DNA from: Sphingomonadales bacterium
Lineage (GTDB): Bacteria > Pseudomonadota > Alphaproteobacteria > Sphingomonadales > Sphingomonadaceae
Direction of reading: 5' to 3'
Assembly: GCA_028868335.1 (NCBI GenBank)
Contig: JAGWUU010000153.1
Coordinates: forward strand, 1 to 7,793
DNA: 7,793 nucleotides
This document shows, in pieces, positions 6,558 through 7,793 of the stretch. The notes under the pieces are model-generated. The model was given only the letters and a program-made list of their open reading frames with translations, had not been told where the DNA came from and searched no databases. Made by a program: the position numbers and the translations under genes. Positions within the stretch are counted from its first letter, which is position 1. Each line of letters starts with the position of its first letter.

Positions 6558-7793
6558 TCAGTGATCGCCCAGTGACTTGTCCTCGTTCGCACGCTTGATC
6601 ACGAACTGGCGGATTGCTTCGATCTGCTCGGGGCTGAACTGGTCCTTCCACGCAACCATGCCGTTGTCCTTGAGGATGCCGTCATGGACGATCTGCTGCC
6701 ACAGCTTCGGATTGCCCAGGGCGACCGAGTGGCGCAAGTCGGGGTTAAGCGAACCGGCGACTGCCGCGTTACCGTGACAGAGCGAGCAGGAGTTGGTGTA
6801 GAGCTTGATCCCCAGGGCGATCTGTTCTGGCGTGCCGGTTGAAGGCGGCGGGTCGAGCACTCGCTTCGCGCTGGGAGGCGGTGCAGGCAACGCGCCCTTT
6901 CCGCCGAGCTTGAACACCAGCAGGCGGCTGATGTTCGGCGTGATCTTCGAGCTGACCAGGCTACCGGCCGACACGTCCCAGACGCCGCCCCAGCCGACCA
7001 TCACGGCAACATATTGCTCACCGCCGATGGTGTAGGTCATCGGTGCGGCGAGGACGCCGCTTTGCGTCGCGAAGCTCCACAGCTTCTTGCCCGCATCGGC
7101 GCTGTAGGCGTTGAACTCGCCGGTCGCTGTGCCCTGGAACACCAGGTTACCCGCGGTGGCGAGAGTACCGCCGTTGGTTGGCATCGGGTATGGCACCTTC
7201 CACTTCACCTTGCCCGCCACCGGATCGAAAGCGACCAGCGCCCCGGTCATCGCCGCCACCGTCGCGGCGCGCACCGCCTTGTTCGCCGGAACGACGCCGG
7301 CTGAAGCGTCGATGCCAAGCTGGAACCCGGTTTTGCCCGGTTTCCAGTCAGGATCTGGAGCATAGGCCTGCGGGGTATTGTTGGTCGGGATATAGACCAG
7401 GCCGGTTACAGGCGAATAGCTCATCGGCGACCAACTGTGCGCGCCCACCGCGCCGGGGAAGCCGACGAAAGGCTTGCCGGTCCTTTCGTAGCGGGCCTGC
7501 GGGTTGATGTTAGGCTTGCCGGTCGCCGGATCGAGCCCGCTGGCCCAGTTGATCCCCTCGACGAAGGGTTTGCCGGAGAGGAATTTGCCCGTCTTCGCGT
7601 CGAGCATGTAGAAGAACCCGTTCTTGGGCGCATGCAGGATGACGTGCTGTTTCTGGCCGTTGATCGTGAGGTCGGCTACCGTGATTTGCTGGGTGGAATC
7701 GAAGTCCCAGCGATCCTCCGGCGTTTCCTGGAAGTGCCACACATATTCGCCGGTCGCAGCGTGAACCGCGACGATCGACGAAGTGTAAAGCGC
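6558..7793 (-). CDS. PQQ-dependent quinohemoprotein alcohol dehydrogenase, C-terminal 411 residues
   Basis: The frame is open to the right edge, so the 5' part is missing; these 411 residues are more than half of a protein usually near 700. The enzyme is a periplasmic type II quinohemoprotein that oxidises alcohols with PQQ and passes electrons to a fused heme. The visible part starts ALYTSSIVAVHAATGEYVWH, a beta-propeller blade, then WDFDSTQ (29-35), where Asp30 matches the catalytic Asp. Propeller blades follow with repeated Trp-docking pieces such as KVKWKVPYP and KKLWSFATQSG, and NGGTLATAGNLVFQGTATGEF. A proline-rich linker (about 301-320) leads to the cytochrome c domain with CSLCH (336-340, heme-binding) and a probable axial Met in NGMVAW (Met379). 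Asp32, two residues after the catalytic Asp, recalls the lanthanide-site Asp of XoxF and PedH. It is convergent with the sugar operon and probably unrelated to it. No cytochrome or PQQ-synthesis partner gene is visible. Confidence 0.93.
   Translation of the reverse strand, partial: ALYTSSIVAVHAATGEYVWHFQETPEDRWDFDSTQQITVADLTINGQKQHVILHAPKNGFFYMLDAKTGKFLSGKPFVEGINWASGLDPATGKPNINPQARYERTGKPFVGFPGAVGAHSWSPMSYSPVTGLVYIPTNNTPQAYAPDPDWKPGKTGFQLGIDASAGVVPANKAVRAATVAAMTGALVAFDPVAGKVKWKVPYPMPTNGGTLATAGNLVFQGTATGEFNAYSADAGKKLWSFATQSGVLAAPMTYTIGGEQYVAVMVGWGGVWDVSAGSLVSSKITPNISRLLVFKLGGKGALPAPPPSAKRVLDPPPSTGTPEQIALGIKLYTNSCSLCHGNAAVAGSLNPDLRHSVALGNPKLWQQIVHDGILKDNGMVAWKDQFSPEQIEAIRQFVIKRANEDKSLGDH

Noticed and set aside
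6110..6592. Antisense open frame running from inside the permease gene across the intergenic hairpin
   Set aside because: Low-complexity Arg/Gln-rich translation that overlaps both convergent genes and has no plausible start signal or domain.
6558..7742. Dehydrogenase gene starting at the GTG at 7742
   Set aside because: The frame continues to the window edge with ALYTSSIVAVHAATGEY, which is typical internal sequence of the PQQ propeller, so 7742 is not a start and the gene is cut by the window.
1..7793. tRNA, CRISPR, insertion-sequence or tandem-repeat content
   Set aside because: No repeated units, transposase motifs or tRNA-like folds were seen by eye; nearly all bases are explained by six protein-coding genes.

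Overview
The window looks like an accessory carbohydrate-utilisation locus from a GC-rich alphaproteobacterium, most likely a sphingomonad (Novosphingobium/Sphingobium/Sphingomonas type). This assignment is an inference. It rests on gene content (TonB-dependent receptor, flavin halogenase-like protein, GH3, GH30 and a FucP/GluP-type sugar permease side by side) and on the high-GC codon use. No rRNA or other marker gene is present to confirm it.

Layout, left to right. Bases 2-163 (+) are the last 53 codons of a TonB-dependent outer-membrane receptor. The 103-base gap after it holds a strong 11-bp hairpin (191-218). Four genes follow on the + strand: a periplasmic GH3 beta-glucosidase/exo-glucanase (267-2240), a cytoplasmic flavin-dependent 'tryptophan halogenase' homologue (2281-3783), a GH30 glycosidase lipoprotein (3780-5228) and an MFS sugar transporter (5228-6499). 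The last three are joined by ATGA and TGATG stop/start overlaps, so they are very probably one transcript with coupled translation. A GC-rich inverted repeat (6500-6536) separates this operon from a convergent gene on the - strand (6558-7793, 5' end outside the window). That gene encodes the C-terminal part of a PQQ-dependent quinohemoprotein alcohol dehydrogenase with a fused cytochrome c domain.

How the genes may work together (inference). The receptor imports a beta-glucoside or beta-glucan oligomer. GH30 and GH3, both exported, cut it to glucose or a similar monosaccharide, and the permease brings the sugar into the cytoplasm. The halogenase does not fit a purely sugar-degrading pathway. 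It is cytoplasmic, has all recognisable catalytic residues, and is tied to the GH30 gene by overlapping codons. A natural hypothesis is that it acts on an aromatic aglycone or other aromatic compound that arrives with the glycan. Halogenase-like genes beside TonB receptors recur in this group of bacteria, but to my knowledge their physiological substrate is unsettled. This is the most interesting feature of the window.

The dehydrogenase is a separate unit. Its Asp-x-Asp motif at the PQQ metal site resembles the signature of lanthanide-using enzymes and deserves a check. I see no RNA genes, insertion sequences, CRISPR arrays or prophage remnants, and no gene-free stretch longer than about 105 bases.
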